This document shows, piece by piece, positions 1 to 9,610 of a stretch of DNA of 64,000 nt. Position numbers and translations under genes: made by a program. Source of the DNA: Candidatus Geocrenenecus huangii. GTDB lineage: Archaea > Thermoproteota > Nitrososphaeria_A > Caldarchaeales > Wolframiiraptoraceae. The notes under the pieces were generated by a model, which saw only the letters and a list, made by a program, of their open reading frames with translations, was not told the origin of the DNA and did not search any database. The first letter of the stretch is position 1. The number at the start of each line of letters is the position of its first letter. The DNA lies in contig JALNKM010000002.1 in NCBI GenBank assembly GCA_023268155.1, positions 124,001 through 188,000 on the forward strand. Direction: 5' to 3'.

Positions 1-44
1 ACAGCTTCTTCAAACAATAGTACTCTGGGTTTATTCTCAGACAT
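1..44 (-). CDS. 5' end of an unidentified gene, cut by the window edge
   Basis: An ATG at 44-42 opens a frame of 14 codons (beginning MSENKPRVLLFEEA) that runs off the left edge. An AGGAG ribosome-binding site lies about 11 bases upstream and a TATA-like stretch lies near 80-90, so the start looks real. Too little protein is visible to name the family. It is transcribed in the same direction as the NusA gene, which ends 185 bases upstream. Confidence 0.5.
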   Translation of the reverse strand, partial: MSENKPRVLLFEEA

Positions 45-229
45 ATTCAAAAACACTCCTATCTTTTTTTGTTATACTCTATATTTAATGTTTCGCTAAT
101 TATTCAAGAGTAAAACTAATATTTGAGTAGCGTTTAATAATGCAAAAGTCAAAATTAAAAGTAGGCCTAGATCATTCTCTCTGCTAATATTTAATATTTT
201 CTCGTATGTAGTATCTACAATATTCTCGG

Positions 230-664
230 CTAGGTTACGATGACGTTATCGATCTGGTGATGCCTCTTAGCTATTAAACGTATAAGCTCTATTGTTTTAC
301 CGTTCTTGCCTATTGCTACTCCTTTATCTTTAGGATCAACTGTTACAACTGCTATCTTCCTTCCGTCTGTTCTCTCGGTAACTCTGATAGGCTCGATTAC
401 TTTAGCTGGAAGAAGTGCATTCTCAATGAACTTGGAGGGGTCTGGAGAATACTCTATGACTTTTATCTTCTTCTTAACAATTCTAGAGAATTGCTGGATC
501 TTTACACCTTTTCCCGATAAAACTTTCTTAAGTTCTCCATCGCCAACTATGAAGACCATTATGTCGCCTGAATCTATGCAGTCAATAACAGATGCACCTG
601 TAGCTGCTTCAAACAATGACATATACTTGATCTCCTTGTCAGTTAATCTTACTCCTTCACTCAA
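230..664 (-). CDS. nusA: Archaeal NusA-like transcription factor (KH domains)
   Basis: The 144-residue protein has the compact two-KH-domain layout of archaeal NusA, an RNA-binding factor linked to transcription elongation or termination. The first KH-like segment has GKGVKI and the second has the classic loop GKNGKTIE near residues 118-125. The start is TTG, since the frame is closed by TGA just upstream and no ATG is available. In many archaea nusA sits between rpoA2/L30e and rps12; here those neighbours are not visible. A TATA-like element near 713-720 precedes it, with a tiny 11-codon frame (677-712) in between that may be chance. Confidence 0.85.
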   Translation of the reverse strand: MSEGVRLTDKEIKYMSLFEAATGASVIDCIDSGDIMVFIVGDGELKKVLSGKGVKIQQFSRIVKKKIKVIEYSPDPSKFIENALLPAKVIEPIRVTERTDGRKIAVVTVDPKDKGVAIGKNGKTIELIRLIAKRHHQIDNVIVT

Positions 665-1008
665 GACTACGCAACCTCAACGCAATCTTCGAATTATTAT
701 TTCATCAACCATTATAAAAGCTTAAAGCTAGAGACACAGTTAAGTGGATTCTCCTAGATTTACTTAGCTGGCCTATCATAACGTTAAGACTGATCATCTT
801 CATCCTAGAAGATAAAAGATCAGATTATGTAAACGGAACTCGAAGTTACATTCACATTTGTACACAGTTGCCTGTCTTATTAATACATGGCTTGCTAATA
901 GTTACATGAGATACCGATGCGGATTATAATATCATCGCATAAGGAGCGCTTAATATGCTGAGGCGGTATTAGGAAAAAATATAAGCCTGTGAGATCCATA
1001 CATATACT
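665..1008. other. Divergent intergenic region, nusA / AOR
   Basis: This 344-base spacer lies between two diverging genes. I see a TATA-like box for nusA near 713-720 and one for the AOR gene at 976-984. A short dyad (GATCATCTT...AAAAGATCA) lies near 795-822. I found no convincing gene in it. Confidence 0.5.
976..984 (+). promoter_or_regulatory. TATA box of the AOR gene
   Basis: The sequence AAAATATAA is centred about 29 bases before the ATG at 1009. In archaea that spacing places transcription start at or within a few bases of the start codon, so the mRNA is probably leaderless. No ribosome-binding site is seen. Confidence 0.55.
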
Positions 1009-2826
1009 ATGACTAATGAAAAACTGTATTGTTATACTGGGAGGCTTCTAAGAATCAACTTAACAAGTAAAGGCTTCAGTATCGAGAAGACGAGAAGAGA
1101 CTTCGTCGAGAAATATATCGGGGGTAGAGGGTTAGGCATCAGATATCTACTTGAAGAAGTTTCTCCGAAGATCGATCCTCTGAGCCCTGATAATAAGATA
1201 ATCATTTCTACTGGTCCACTTACCGGAACCATCGCCCCCCTCTCTGGAAGATACCCAATCATTACCAAGTCCCCTTTAACAAATACCGTGTGTGATAGTT
1301 ATAGTGGATCATACTTCGGTGTTAGGATGAAGTATTCCGGATATGATTTACTGATAGTTGAAGGCAGAGCTGATAAACCCACTTATATTGAGATTACGGA
1401 AAAAGGCGTAGAATTTCATGATGCCAAGAACTTATGGGGTTTAGGAACTCTTGAGACGTCGAGACGTATTAAAGAAGAATTAGGAGATGAAAATGCTAGT
1501 GTTCTAGCTATCGGTCCAGCTGGAGAGAACCTCATCAGATTCGCATCCGTCGTTGATAGCGGATTATGGGTGCATGGGAGAGGGGGGGCTGGAGCAGTAT
1601 TTGGATCTAAGAATCTTAAAGCACTGGTGGTTAGGAACATTAAGGGTGATGTCAGACTATACGACCCAGATAAATTCAGGGAGACCGTGGTCGAGTTAAC
1701 ACGGAATAGAGTAAAGACCTCGGAGAATCTATGGGCGCAGACCGATGGTACACCATTAATAGTTGATATTTCACATAATGCTGGAGTTCTACCAACATAC
1801 GGCTTCATGTCAGGATCATTCGAATACCATGATAAGATCAACACGGATAGAGTGAAAGAGGCCACAGCTAAGAAGTACGCTTGCCCGTATTGTCCACTCG
1901 CATGTAAAAGGATACTGAAATTCGACTCTAGACTGATCAAATCTCCAGAATATGAAACATTAGCAATGCTCGGCTCCAACACTGGTTTGAGAAATCTTAA
2001 AGATGTTGCGGAAGTAGCTGAAGTAGCTACAGACCTCGGAATGGATACGATATCTCTCGGAGCTACAATAGGTTTCACGATCCATCTCTATGAGAAGAGA
2101 ATGATTTCAGAGAAGGATCTTAACGGATTAAAGCCTTCTTGGAATGATGTCGAATTCTTAATCGAGTTGAGCGAGATGATAGCGTATAGAAGGGGGTTTG
2201 GGAATCTGCTCGCTGAGGGGACAAGAAGAGCCGCTGAAAAGATCCGTGGAGAAGCATTGAAAGAGAGATTAGACGTGAAGGGGGCTGAGATACCAGCATA
2301 CGATCCTAGGGGGACGTACGGGATGGCTCTGGCATACGCTACAGCAGATAGAGGAGCATGCCATCTCAGAGCTTGGGCAGTAGCATATGACGCATTCGGT
2401 GAAATGGACCCATACAGCTTTGTGGGGAAAGCCCAGCTCGTTAAAGACTTACAAGACCTGAATAGCATTAAATGGTCACTGATAATATGTGATTTCTGGC
2501 TTTCGAGTTATGAAGACATGGTCAAACTTCTAAGACCTGCCCTTGGAAGAGACTACACAGTAGAAGAATTAAAGATCATCGGCGAGAGAATCTGGAATAT
2601 CTCTAGAGTATTCAATCTTAGAGAAGGCTTCAAGAAGGAAGACGATACTCTGCCTCCCAAGATGTTCAATGAGCCCTTGAAGGGTGGAAAAACAGATGGG
2701 AAAACAGTTGACCTACATCAGTTCAAGGAGTCTCTCTCCGAATATTACAAACTTAGAGGATGGGATGAAGAGGGAAGACCTATAGGGGAAACATTGAAGA
2801 GACTTGAAATAGACGTTGAATATTGA
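1009..2826 (+). CDS. Tungsten-containing aldehyde:ferredoxin oxidoreductase family protein
   Basis: The 605-residue protein has the full length of the AOR family, which oxidises aldehydes to carboxylic acids with ferredoxin, using a tungsten bis-pterin cofactor and a [4Fe-4S] cluster. The N-terminal beta domain is present (YTGRLLRINL, GGRGLG, STGPLTG). The cluster cysteines appear as C292-x2-C295-x3-C299 plus C494, almost the same numbering as in the Pyrococcus furiosus enzyme. The pterin-binding DLGMD segment and RGACHLRAW are also visible. It stands alone on the + strand upstream of a convergent polyamine-type transporter operon. The aldehyde substrate cannot be deduced; amino-acid or amine-derived aldehydes would fit the neighbours. 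Confidence 0.93.
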   Translation: MTNEKLYCYTGRLLRINLTSKGFSIEKTRRDFVEKYIGGRGLGIRYLLEEVSPKIDPLSPDNKIIISTGPLTGTIAPLSGRYPIITKSPLTNTVCDSYSGSYFGVRMKYSGYDLLIVEGRADKPTYIEITEKGVEFHDAKNLWGLGTLETSRRIKEELGDENASVLAIGPAGENLIRFASVVDSGLWVHGRGGAGAVFGSKNLKALVVRNIKGDVRLYDPDKFRETVVELTRNRVKTSENLWAQTDGTPLIVDISHNAGVLPTYGFMSGSFEYHDKINTDRVKEATAKKYACPYCPLACKRILKFDSRLIKSPEYETLAMLGSNTGLRNLKDVAEVAEVATDLGMDTISLGATIGFTIHLYEKRMISEKDLNGLKPSWNDVEFLIELSEMIAYRRGFGNLLAEGTRRAAEKIRGEALKERLDVKGAEIPAYDPRGTYGMALAYATADRGACHLRAWAVAYDAFGEMDPYSFVGKAQLVKDLQDLNSIKWSLIICDFWLSSYEDMVKLLRPALGRDYTVEELKIIGERIWNISRVFNLREGFKKEDDTLPPKMFNEPLKGGKTDGKTVDLHQFKESLSEYYKLRGWDEEGRPIGETLKRLEIDVEY

Positions 2827-2898
2827 TACCCGTATCTCCATAACCAAGTCATCCCTTGAAGGTTCTCCGAAGAGGATGCTTGAACAACCATGGTAAGG

Positions 2899-3693
2899 CT
2901 AGATTATGGCGTAGATTCCTATTCCTTTCTTGACCCTGTAAGTCTCCATCAAGTAGACTATTAGAGAGCCTACTAATATAACTATGGATGATGCGGCAGT
3001 TATAACTGGGACATTAGTTGGATGCCTTAGGGATCCCCAGACCCAGATCGGGAACGTGATCTCTGAGCCTATCGTAAAAAACGTTATGATAAAGTTATCG
3101 AATGACCAAAGGAAAGTTATTAAAGCTGAGACCGATATCGCAGGATAGATTAATGGAAAAGTTACATAAGTGAATGTTTGGACTTCATTGGCCCCCAAAT
3201 CCATACTTGCCTTCTCATAGTTTGGGTTGAGACTGATCAGTCTAGCCGCCACGATTAACACTACAAGGGGTATGCTATAGATTATGTGGCTTAAGACAGT
3301 CGTTAGAATAGATAAAGGTATCCCAAGAGTGTGGAAGAATACCAGTGATGAGACACCGATTACAAGCCATGGCATGATGAACGGTATCATGATAAACCCT
3401 ACGTATAACGTGTTCCTCCTCAATCTTACAAATGCAAAAGATGCTGGAATACCTATAGACAGCGACCCAGCAGATACAGCTAACGCGATAATTATCGAGT
3501 TGATTATACTCTTCAAGAATAGGGGGTCTTCGAGTAGCCTCTCATACCATTTAAATGTGAAATTCTTAAATGGAAATATGAAGTATATGCTATCATTGAA
3601 AGAGAACAGGATGACTAATGCTATCGGTAGGTAGATAAGTAGTAGGATAACCGTTGATGTAAATATTTTAAGGAAAAGCTTGATTAAACTCAT
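2899..3693 (-). CDS. potC: PotC-like ABC transporter permease
   Basis: This 264-residue membrane protein of the spermidine/putrescine permease family has about six hydrophobic segments and the EAA-type loop (KASMDLGANEVQTF) that contacts the ATPase. It forms the inner-membrane channel with the PotB-like partner. It is the last gene of a potD-potA-potB-potC operon and its start overlaps the end of potB by 4 bases (ATGA), showing translational coupling. The real substrate could be polyamines, opines or other small cationic or organic compounds. Confidence 0.88.
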   Translation of the reverse strand: MSLIKLFLKIFTSTVILLLIYLPIALVILFSFNDSIYFIFPFKNFTFKWYERLLEDPLFLKSIINSIIIALAVSAGSLSIGIPASFAFVRLRRNTLYVGFIMIPFIMPWLVIGVSSLVFFHTLGIPLSILTTVLSHIIYSIPLVVLIVAARLISLNPNYEKASMDLGANEVQTFTYVTFPLIYPAISVSALITFLWSFDNFIITFFTIGSEITFPIWVWGSLRHPTNVPVITAASSIVILVGSLIVYLMETYRVKKGIGIYAII

Positions 3694-4559
3694 TCGTAAA
3701 GCCTCCTAACCCCTAAGAACTTGAAAAGAATAAACATAACTATCAGAGTAGTTAATATCAAACTTATGGTTGATGCTGAAGCGTATGGCCAGTTACCTAT
3801 AGTGAGATACTGCCTAACGATTAGATTTCCAAGCAGATATGTTTTCCCACCTACTAGAGCTGGAATAGCGAATTCACCCATCATCGGTATATAGATGAAT
3901 AAGAATGCTATCGCTACTCCAGGCATACTAAGTGGAAGCGTTACTCTGAAGAATACACTAATCCTATTCGACCCGAGATCCATGGCTGCCTGATACAAGC
4001 TCTCAGGAATGCTTCTAATAGTTATGTAGAGTGGGATGATAGCGTATGGCAATGCATTGTGTAGCACCACGATGATTATGGCTGGGATACTGTGGAAAAA
4101 TATTGTTAGAGGCTGCTCAACTAAGCCTAGAAACATGAGGAGACTATTCAGTAAGCCGTTCTCTCCTAACAGGTTTCTCCAGGCAAATACCCTGATTAGA
4201 TAATTCATTTCAAGAGGAATCAGTATTAGAAGAATTATTTTCAGACCTGTATCTCCTTTAACCATCCTAGCGAGGAAATACGCTATTGGATACGCTGTCG
4301 CCAGTATTACCAGGAATGTCGCGATAGATATTAGATTCGTTAATATGAAGATATTCTGAGATAATTCTTCCGTATAGAATTTTACATAATTTTCCAATGT
4401 GAAGGTTCTAACTACACGGTAGAGAGGCTCACCATGCCAGAAACTATAAACAATTATTGTGATCAGGGGAATATAAAAGAAGATTGTTAGATATATTATC
4501 GCTGGTAGGGAATATAGAAGATTTATTGATATTTTTCTACGTATCTTCTCTAAATTCAT
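3690..4559 (-). CDS. potB: PotB-like ABC transporter permease
   Basis: This 289-residue permease has about six membrane segments and the conserved cytoplasmic loop QAAMDLGSNRISVFFRVTLPLS. It pairs with the downstream PotC-like protein. It overlaps potA by 4 bases and potC by 4 bases. Both halves of the permease keep their EAA loops, so the importer looks functional. Confidence 0.88.
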   Translation of the reverse strand: MNLEKIRRKISINLLYSLPAIIYLTIFFYIPLITIIVYSFWHGEPLYRVVRTFTLENYVKFYTEELSQNIFILTNLISIATFLVILATAYPIAYFLARMVKGDTGLKIILLILIPLEMNYLIRVFAWRNLLGENGLLNSLLMFLGLVEQPLTIFFHSIPAIIIVVLHNALPYAIIPLYITIRSIPESLYQAAMDLGSNRISVFFRVTLPLSMPGVAIAFLFIYIPMMGEFAIPALVGGKTYLLGNLIVRQYLTIGNWPYASASTISLILTTLIVMFILFKFLGVRRLYE

Positions 4560-5635
4560 TCTTTAATCACAACCGCATCTTCCCTATCCCATTTCAGGAA
4601 GACCCTCTCTCCAACACGATAGGCAGGCTCAAAAGTCCTAGCAATGAAGACCCTAGAATCCTCAGTTTCTATCTTAACATCGCTGTAGGCTCCTTTATAG
4701 ATTATCTCTACCACTTTCCCTGACACGGAGTTCTTTCTATCATTTAGCGGAGTGACAGTAATTCCGATCTTCTCAGGTCTTACCAAGATATTTACCCTAT
4801 CACCTTTCTCTAGTTTTCCAGCTGTTAATCCTTCTATTCTTAAGTCTCCGCTGGAGGCTGTGAATGCGCTACCTTCTACATGGTCTACTATGCATTCGAT
4901 TATATTTACTTCTCCTAGAAACTCTGCGATGAATCTATTCTTGGGCTTCTCATATATCTCCTTGACCACCCCTACATCAATTATCCTACCAGAATTCAGT
5001 ATAGCCACTCTATCGGACATAACCATTGCTTCTTCATGGTCGTGAGTGACGTATATCCATGTAGAGTTTAATCTCTTCTGTATTCTACGTAGCTCTAACT
5101 GCATTTCCTTCCTGAGCTTCACATCTAAGGGTCCCAAAGGTTCATCAAGCAATAGTATTTCAGGCTCGAGTATAAGGGAACGTGCTAGAGCTACTCTCTG
5201 CTGCTGACCTCCACTTAACTGGGTTACCCTTCTATCTAGAAGTTCTTCAATATGTAGTAGCTCAGCCACCTCTCTTACTTTCTTTTTTATCTCATTAGAC
5301 GGCGCCTTCTTTATCTTTAATCCGTAGGCTATGTTGTTGAATACGTTTAGATGGGGGAACAATGCAAGATCTTGGAAGACCATACTTGTAGGTCTCGCAT
5401 ACGGTGGTACACCATTCATTAATTTCCCGTTAATGTATATCTTTCCTCTCGAGGGCTCCTCGAATCCTCCTATAATTTTTAGTAGAGTGCTCTTACCGCT
5501 TCCGCTCGGACCCAATATTGTTAGTAGTTCACCCTTCCCAACTTCTAGATTTATATCTTCTAGAGCGGTTATCTTCCCGTAATACTTGTATATATTTACT
5601 AGTTCAAGCAAGACCATGCCTGCTTTATCCTGCAA
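4556..5635 (-). CDS. potA: PotA-like ABC transporter ATPase
   Basis: The 359-residue ATPase has Walker A GPSGSGKST, a Q-loop (VFQDLALFPH), signature LSGGQQQRVALARS, Walker B EILLLDEPLGPLD and the switch histidine (YVTHDHEEA). The C-terminal third is the TOBE-type regulatory domain of this subfamily. It energises import by the permease pair encoded just downstream. The start region overlaps the end of the potD-like gene by 11 bases. A start at codon 7 (MVLLELVN) is also possible. Confidence 0.92.
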   Translation of the reverse strand: MQDKAGMVLLELVNIYKYYGKITALEDINLEVGKGELLTILGPSGSGKSTLLKIIGGFEEPSRGKIYINGKLMNGVPPYARPTSMVFQDLALFPHLNVFNNIAYGLKIKKAPSNEIKKKVREVAELLHIEELLDRRVTQLSGGQQQRVALARSLILEPEILLLDEPLGPLDVKLRKEMQLELRRIQKRLNSTWIYVTHDHEEAMVMSDRVAILNSGRIIDVGVVKEIYEKPKNRFIAEFLGEVNIIECIVDHVEGSAFTASSGDLRIEGLTAGKLEKGDRVNILVRPEKIGITVTPLNDRKNSVSGKVVEIIYKGAYSDVKIETEDSRVFIARTFEPAYRVGERVFLKWDREDAVVIKE

Positions 5636-6743
5636 CTATTTTCTCCCAGACCTGGAGCCACTCATCCAGATTTGGCGGATCGATTAGTGGCAAGACCTCG
5701 GATAACGTTTCCGGCCCAACTATCCCACTCTCCTTAAGCTTCTCTTCTGGAATCTTTCTGAAAACGTTTTCATTTGTTGGACCGTAAAGCCATTCATAAG
5801 CATAGTATGTTTGCGGGTCTTCAGAGATGAAGTAGTCTATGTAGAGATGTGCTCCTTCAAGGTTCTCTGATGCTTTCAAGATGCTTAAACCACATAACCA
5901 GCCTATCCCTTTACCTTCTGGGAGCACGAACTCTGCTTCTATCCCTTCAGACATCAACCAATATGATTGGGCTGGACCGCTTCCAGCAATAATCCATGCA
6001 TCCCCAGAGGCTAACAGCTCTCTGGCCTCTATATCACTTTCATAAAACTTTAAGATCACGTCTCTATGTTCCTTATAGAATTCTGCAATTCTTTGAAGAT
6101 CTCGGCTTGTTAGATTCCATGGATGTTCGTAGCCTAGAGCCCACGCAGCCATCACAATACCTATTCTCGCATCGTTAAGTATCAATACCCTATTCTTATA
6201 TGCGGGATTGAATATGTCGGCCCAGCTATTTATGGAGGAGACCTTATCTTTTCTGTATGTTACTCCTGCCTGGAGACCGAAAGCTGTTGGAACCATGTAG
6301 AGTTTCCCATCTCTCCATATTCCTGGATACTCTCTGATACTCTTGAATATGTTGTTCCAGTTGCTGAGTCGAGCCAAGTCGATAGGCTGTAGCATATCCT
6401 GCTCGATTAGTCTAGGTAGGAAATCTATGCATGGACTTACAACATCTGCTTTGAATCCCCCCATAAGTTTTGCAAGCATCTCCGGCTGAGAAGTGAATAT
6501 GTTGTTTTCGATAGTTAGTGTAGGATACTTCTTGGTGAGGGGATCGAATACATCTGGAACTGTGAAGTCTTCCCAGACAAATACTACCAGCTTGCCGGGT
6601 GAAATAATTCTAGATGTTGTTGGCGTCTGGATCTGGGTAAGAGTATATGCGGCTATCCCGCTCACAATCAAGATGACAACAATTACTATTATAAGTAAAA
6701 GCTTGGAAACACCCTTAACCTTTTTATAATACGTTCTCCACAT
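5625..6743 (-). CDS. potD: PotD-like extracellular solute-binding protein
   Basis: The 372-residue protein starts with a short basic stretch and one strongly hydrophobic segment (about residues 14-35), so it is secreted and membrane-tethered. A Thr/Ser/Pro-rich linker follows, as is usual for archaeal binding proteins. The rest resembles the spermidine/putrescine-binding family (FVWEDFTVPDVFDPLTKKYP at the start; YAYEWLYGPTN near the end). It is first in its operon, upstream of potA, potB and potC. The ligand cannot be read from sequence. Confidence 0.87.
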   Translation of the reverse strand: MWRTYYKKVKGVSKLLLIIVIVVILIVSGIAAYTLTQIQTPTTSRIISPGKLVVFVWEDFTVPDVFDPLTKKYPTLTIENNIFTSQPEMLAKLMGGFKADVVSPCIDFLPRLIEQDMLQPIDLARLSNWNNIFKSIREYPGIWRDGKLYMVPTAFGLQAGVTYRKDKVSSINSWADIFNPAYKNRVLILNDARIGIVMAAWALGYEHPWNLTSRDLQRIAEFYKEHRDVILKFYESDIEARELLASGDAWIIAGSGPAQSYWLMSEGIEAEFVLPEGKGIGWLCGLSILKASENLEGAHLYIDYFISEDPQTYYAYEWLYGPTNENVFRKIPEEKLKESGIVGPETLSEVLPLIDPPNLDEWLQVWEKIVAG

Positions 6744-6887
6744 ATTTTCTGTGCATTATGTTATTACCTTTCACTTATTAATTTTTCTTTAATCTTCAGC
6801 TTAGCTTCCACGAACTCTCTGAGCACCTTATTATGCGGATAAAGGGTCTTTACAGACGTATCTGTTTTGAAGCCGTCTCGGATAGGG

Positions 6888-8249
6888 TTAAACTGCTTCA
6901 ACCATTTCCAGTGGTTGCTTAATATCTTTAATCATTGATGCCACTTCTTTGAACGCTTCAATATGCTTTTCAACATCTTCTGAAGAGTGTTGGACCGAAA
7001 TGGTCCACTGCTCATCCGGTCCTGTCGCAGCGGGAATAATTCCCCTATTCAACATGGAGATGAAGTATCCAAACCATTTACCAAAATCGCATCTGAGTAG
7101 TTCACGATAGTTTCTAACATGTTCTTGGTCGGTGAAAAGTACTGCTCCGCTTACGCCTATAGAGCTGACCAATGCTTTTATCTTATAGTCTGTTACTATA
7201 TCCCTGTATCCGTTAGCAAGCTGTTCACCTAACCTTCCAGCTCTACTTAACGCATCTTTAGTAAGGATCTTCTCTAACGTTGTTATTCCTGCTTTGACTG
7301 ATAGAGGGTTTGCGTTAAATGTCCCTGCATGAGAGACCTTACCCGGCCCAAAAAGCTCCATGATCTCTCTTCTCCCACCTATAGCGGATAATGGTATTCC
7401 TCCCCCTATCGCCTTGCCTAAAGTCTTCAAATCAGGCTTTACACCATACTTTTCTTCTGCCCCACCAAACCATTTACCGCATGTTTTCACCTCATCATAT
7501 ATGAGGACAGAATTGTATTCATCACATAGTTTTCTCAACGTTTTCAGAAATTCTGGGTCAGGCTCTATCACGCCCATGTTCATCGCTACTGGTTCAAGTA
7601 TCACTCCAGCTATCTCATCTCCATGTTTTCCGAAGAGCTTATCTACAGATTCCACATCATTGAATTGAGCCACCACTGTGTACTTCGAGACTTCAGGTAA
7701 CAGTCCCGGCGAGGCAGGCACAGATATGGGATGCTTAATATGTCCAGTTTTTGAGAGGTGGGGTTTAACGCTTACAAGTAGATTATCGTTGCTTCCATGA
7801 TAGCATCCTTCAAACTTCATGATCTTGCTTCTACCCGTGTACGCTCGGGCCAGCCTAACAGCATACATGGTAACCTCCATGCCAGTCGAGTTGAATCTAA
7901 CCATATCTAGGTTGAACCTATTACATAGTATCTTTGCAAGCTTAACTGATTCGCTTGATTCATGTCCGAAAATTGTACCTTCTTCTAGTGCTTTCTTTAA
8001 TTCTTCAACAATTATGGGGTGGGAGTGACCTGCTACGAGGGCCCCGAAGGCCATGTTGAAGTCTATGTACTCGTTTCCATCAGCATCCCATATCCTAGAC
8101 CCTTTAGCTCTACTTACGAAGATTGGAAACGGGTCGTGGACTCTATAATTACTGTGAACACCACAAGGTGTAAAAAGCTTACTCTCCTCAAATATCCTAC
8201 ACGAGGTACTATTCTTCTTCTTGAATTTTTCATACTCCAAGTTAAACAT
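6888..8249 (-). CDS. Class III PLP-dependent aminotransferase (glutamate-1-semialdehyde aminomutase-like)
   Basis: The 453-residue enzyme shows the class III fold: YIDFNMAFGALVAGHSHP near the N terminus, PLP-binding SYDEVKT-type motif with Asp252, and the Schiff-base lysine K279 in TLGKAIGGGIP. Closest by eye is the GSA aminomutase/HemL group, but the context (polyamine-type importer on one side, carbamoyltransferase on the other) suggests a catabolic aminotransferase, for example on a diamine or omega-amino acid. No other heme genes are nearby, so I do not assign hemL. It is transcribed in the same direction as both flanking operons. Confidence 0.87.
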   Translation of the reverse strand: MFNLEYEKFKKKNSTSCRIFEESKLFTPCGVHSNYRVHDPFPIFVSRAKGSRIWDADGNEYIDFNMAFGALVAGHSHPIIVEELKKALEEGTIFGHESSESVKLAKILCNRFNLDMVRFNSTGMEVTMYAVRLARAYTGRSKIMKFEGCYHGSNDNLLVSVKPHLSKTGHIKHPISVPASPGLLPEVSKYTVVAQFNDVESVDKLFGKHGDEIAGVILEPVAMNMGVIEPDPEFLKTLRKLCDEYNSVLIYDEVKTCGKWFGGAEEKYGVKPDLKTLGKAIGGGIPLSAIGGRREIMELFGPGKVSHAGTFNANPLSVKAGITTLEKILTKDALSRAGRLGEQLANGYRDIVTDYKIKALVSSIGVSGAVLFTDQEHVRNYRELLRCDFGKWFGYFISMLNRGIIPAATGPDEQWTISVQHSSEDVEKHIEAFKEVASMIKDIKQPLEMVEAV

Positions 8250-8333
8250 TTATCCACCTCCACCAGCACAACTACTTTATCTTACGGTGATATATCTTTT
8301 TGAACTATGTGGATTGCCGGTACAGTATTATAT

Positions 8334-9284
8334 TTATGAGATTAGTGCAGCCAATATTGCTGCCTCTGTCCATAATCTGTTTTCTGCTTGGTCGTATACT
8401 ACTGACCATTTTCCTTCAATTACCTCTGTGGTCATCTCGTTTCCCCTGTAGGCTGGTAGACAATGCATGAATATTGCGTCTTCCTTAGCTAGATTCATGA
8501 TGTCGGCCGTTACCGTAAATGGTTTGAAGTCTATTTTTCTTTTCTCTTTCTCCATCTCAGGCTTACCCATGCTCCACCAAGTATTAGCATATACTATGTC
8601 TGCTCCCTTCACGGCTTCTCTGATATCGTGAACGATCTCTAGCCTTGTACCATTTCTCGAAGCTCTATCTTGACCAAACTTCCATATCTCGGGTAGAGGC
8701 TCATACCCTCTTGGAACAGCTATTATCAAATCTATACCGAATACAGGTGCTACAGTAATAAGTGAGTGACATACATTCCATACATCTCCGGTGTAAACCA
8801 TTCTTAATCCATCTAGCCTACTCTTCTTCTCTATTATAGTGAGTAAGTCGGCCATAGCTTGGCATGGATGCTCCTCGTCTGTTAAAGCATTGATTACAGG
8901 ATTCTTCATGTATCTAGCGTATTCTTCAACTTCAGCTTGCTCAAATGTTCTGATAACTAATCCATCATAATATCTATCTAGAACATTCGCTGTATCAATG
9001 ATGGGTTCGCCTCTAGCAAGCTGTAGCTCATCAGGTCTCATATATACTGAAAGTGCTCCAAGCCTACTGGCTGCAACTTGGAAAGAGTTCCTAGTTCTAG
9101 TCGAGGGCTTCTTGAAGAGTAAAGCAATATTCCTACCTTCTAAAACATCTCTAAGAGTTTTCCTCATACCTCCATAAAACATTGATTTAAAATGAGAAGA
9201 TAAATCTAGTAGAAACTCAAGATCCTCCTTCGTAAAATCTCTAGTAGTAATGAAGTCTCTACCCTTAAAATGGGAGAGAGCCAA
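8334..9284 (-). CDS. argF: Ornithine carbamoyltransferase-type enzyme
   Basis: The 316-residue protein has the carbamoyl-phosphate loop STRTR (61-65), HPCQ (139-142) and HCLP (274-277), plus the SMG loop (238-240) that closes over ornithine in this family. Usual OTC sequence near that loop is DVWxSMG; here it reads NTWWSMG, so a related acceptor such as putrescine is not excluded. It begins with TTG. A TATA-like element (TTATATAA) on the minus strand near 9315-9322 lies about 33 bases upstream. Next to an arginine-deiminase-like gene, it could run in the catabolic direction, making carbamoyl phosphate from citrulline. Confidence 0.87.
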   Translation of the reverse strand: MALSHFKGRDFITTRDFTKEDLEFLLDLSSHFKSMFYGGMRKTLRDVLEGRNIALLFKKPSTRTRNSFQVAASRLGALSVYMRPDELQLARGEPIIDTANVLDRYYDGLVIRTFEQAEVEEYARYMKNPVINALTDEEHPCQAMADLLTIIEKKSRLDGLRMVYTGDVWNVCHSLITVAPVFGIDLIIAVPRGYEPLPEIWKFGQDRASRNGTRLEIVHDIREAVKGADIVYANTWWSMGKPEMEKEKRKIDFKPFTVTADIMNLAKEDAIFMHCLPAYRGNEMTTEVIEGKWSVVYDQAENRLWTEAAILAALIS

Positions 9285-9610
9285 GATTACTCACACAAGC
9301 TTCTAACATGTTAGGTTATATAAGCTTTTAACGTTTCTTTATCTCTTCGTAAAGCTTCACCATGTTATTGATTAGGAGTGGGCCATAATGGGTTAAACTA
9401 TTTGCGGGAAAAATGTAACTTGATTATTTCTTAATGCGCTTACATCTTCAAAACCTGGTTTTCAAAGTGAATAAAGATTACCTATACGAATTAATTGAGA
9501 AAGCTACGCGAATAATAAAGTATCTATAGGTAGGCTAATAACATTCCTGAGAATCTTCGGTGAACAACTTAATAAACTTCTCAGCAAGCTAGACAGTAAC
9601 CTAAGAGGTG
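9285..9610. other. Intergenic stretch with possible gene remnants
   Basis: The part nearest the OTC gene holds its TATA-like box. On the + strand, short open pieces around 9459-9530 (FKVNKDYLYELIEKATRIIKYL) and 9530-9650, in a different frame, read like helical protein sequence, but they are separated by a stop and a frame change. I regard this as a weak remnant or chance and name nothing. Confidence 0.3.

Noticed and set aside
677-712. Eleven-codon frame (MVDEIIIRRLR) between the nusA TATA-like box and its start
   Set aside because: It could be a leader peptide, but it is too short to separate from chance and has no ribosome-binding site in a leaderless context.
8019-8303. + strand open frame opposite the start of the class III aminotransferase
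   Set aside because: It is a shadow of a well-supported gene on the other strand and shows no family features.
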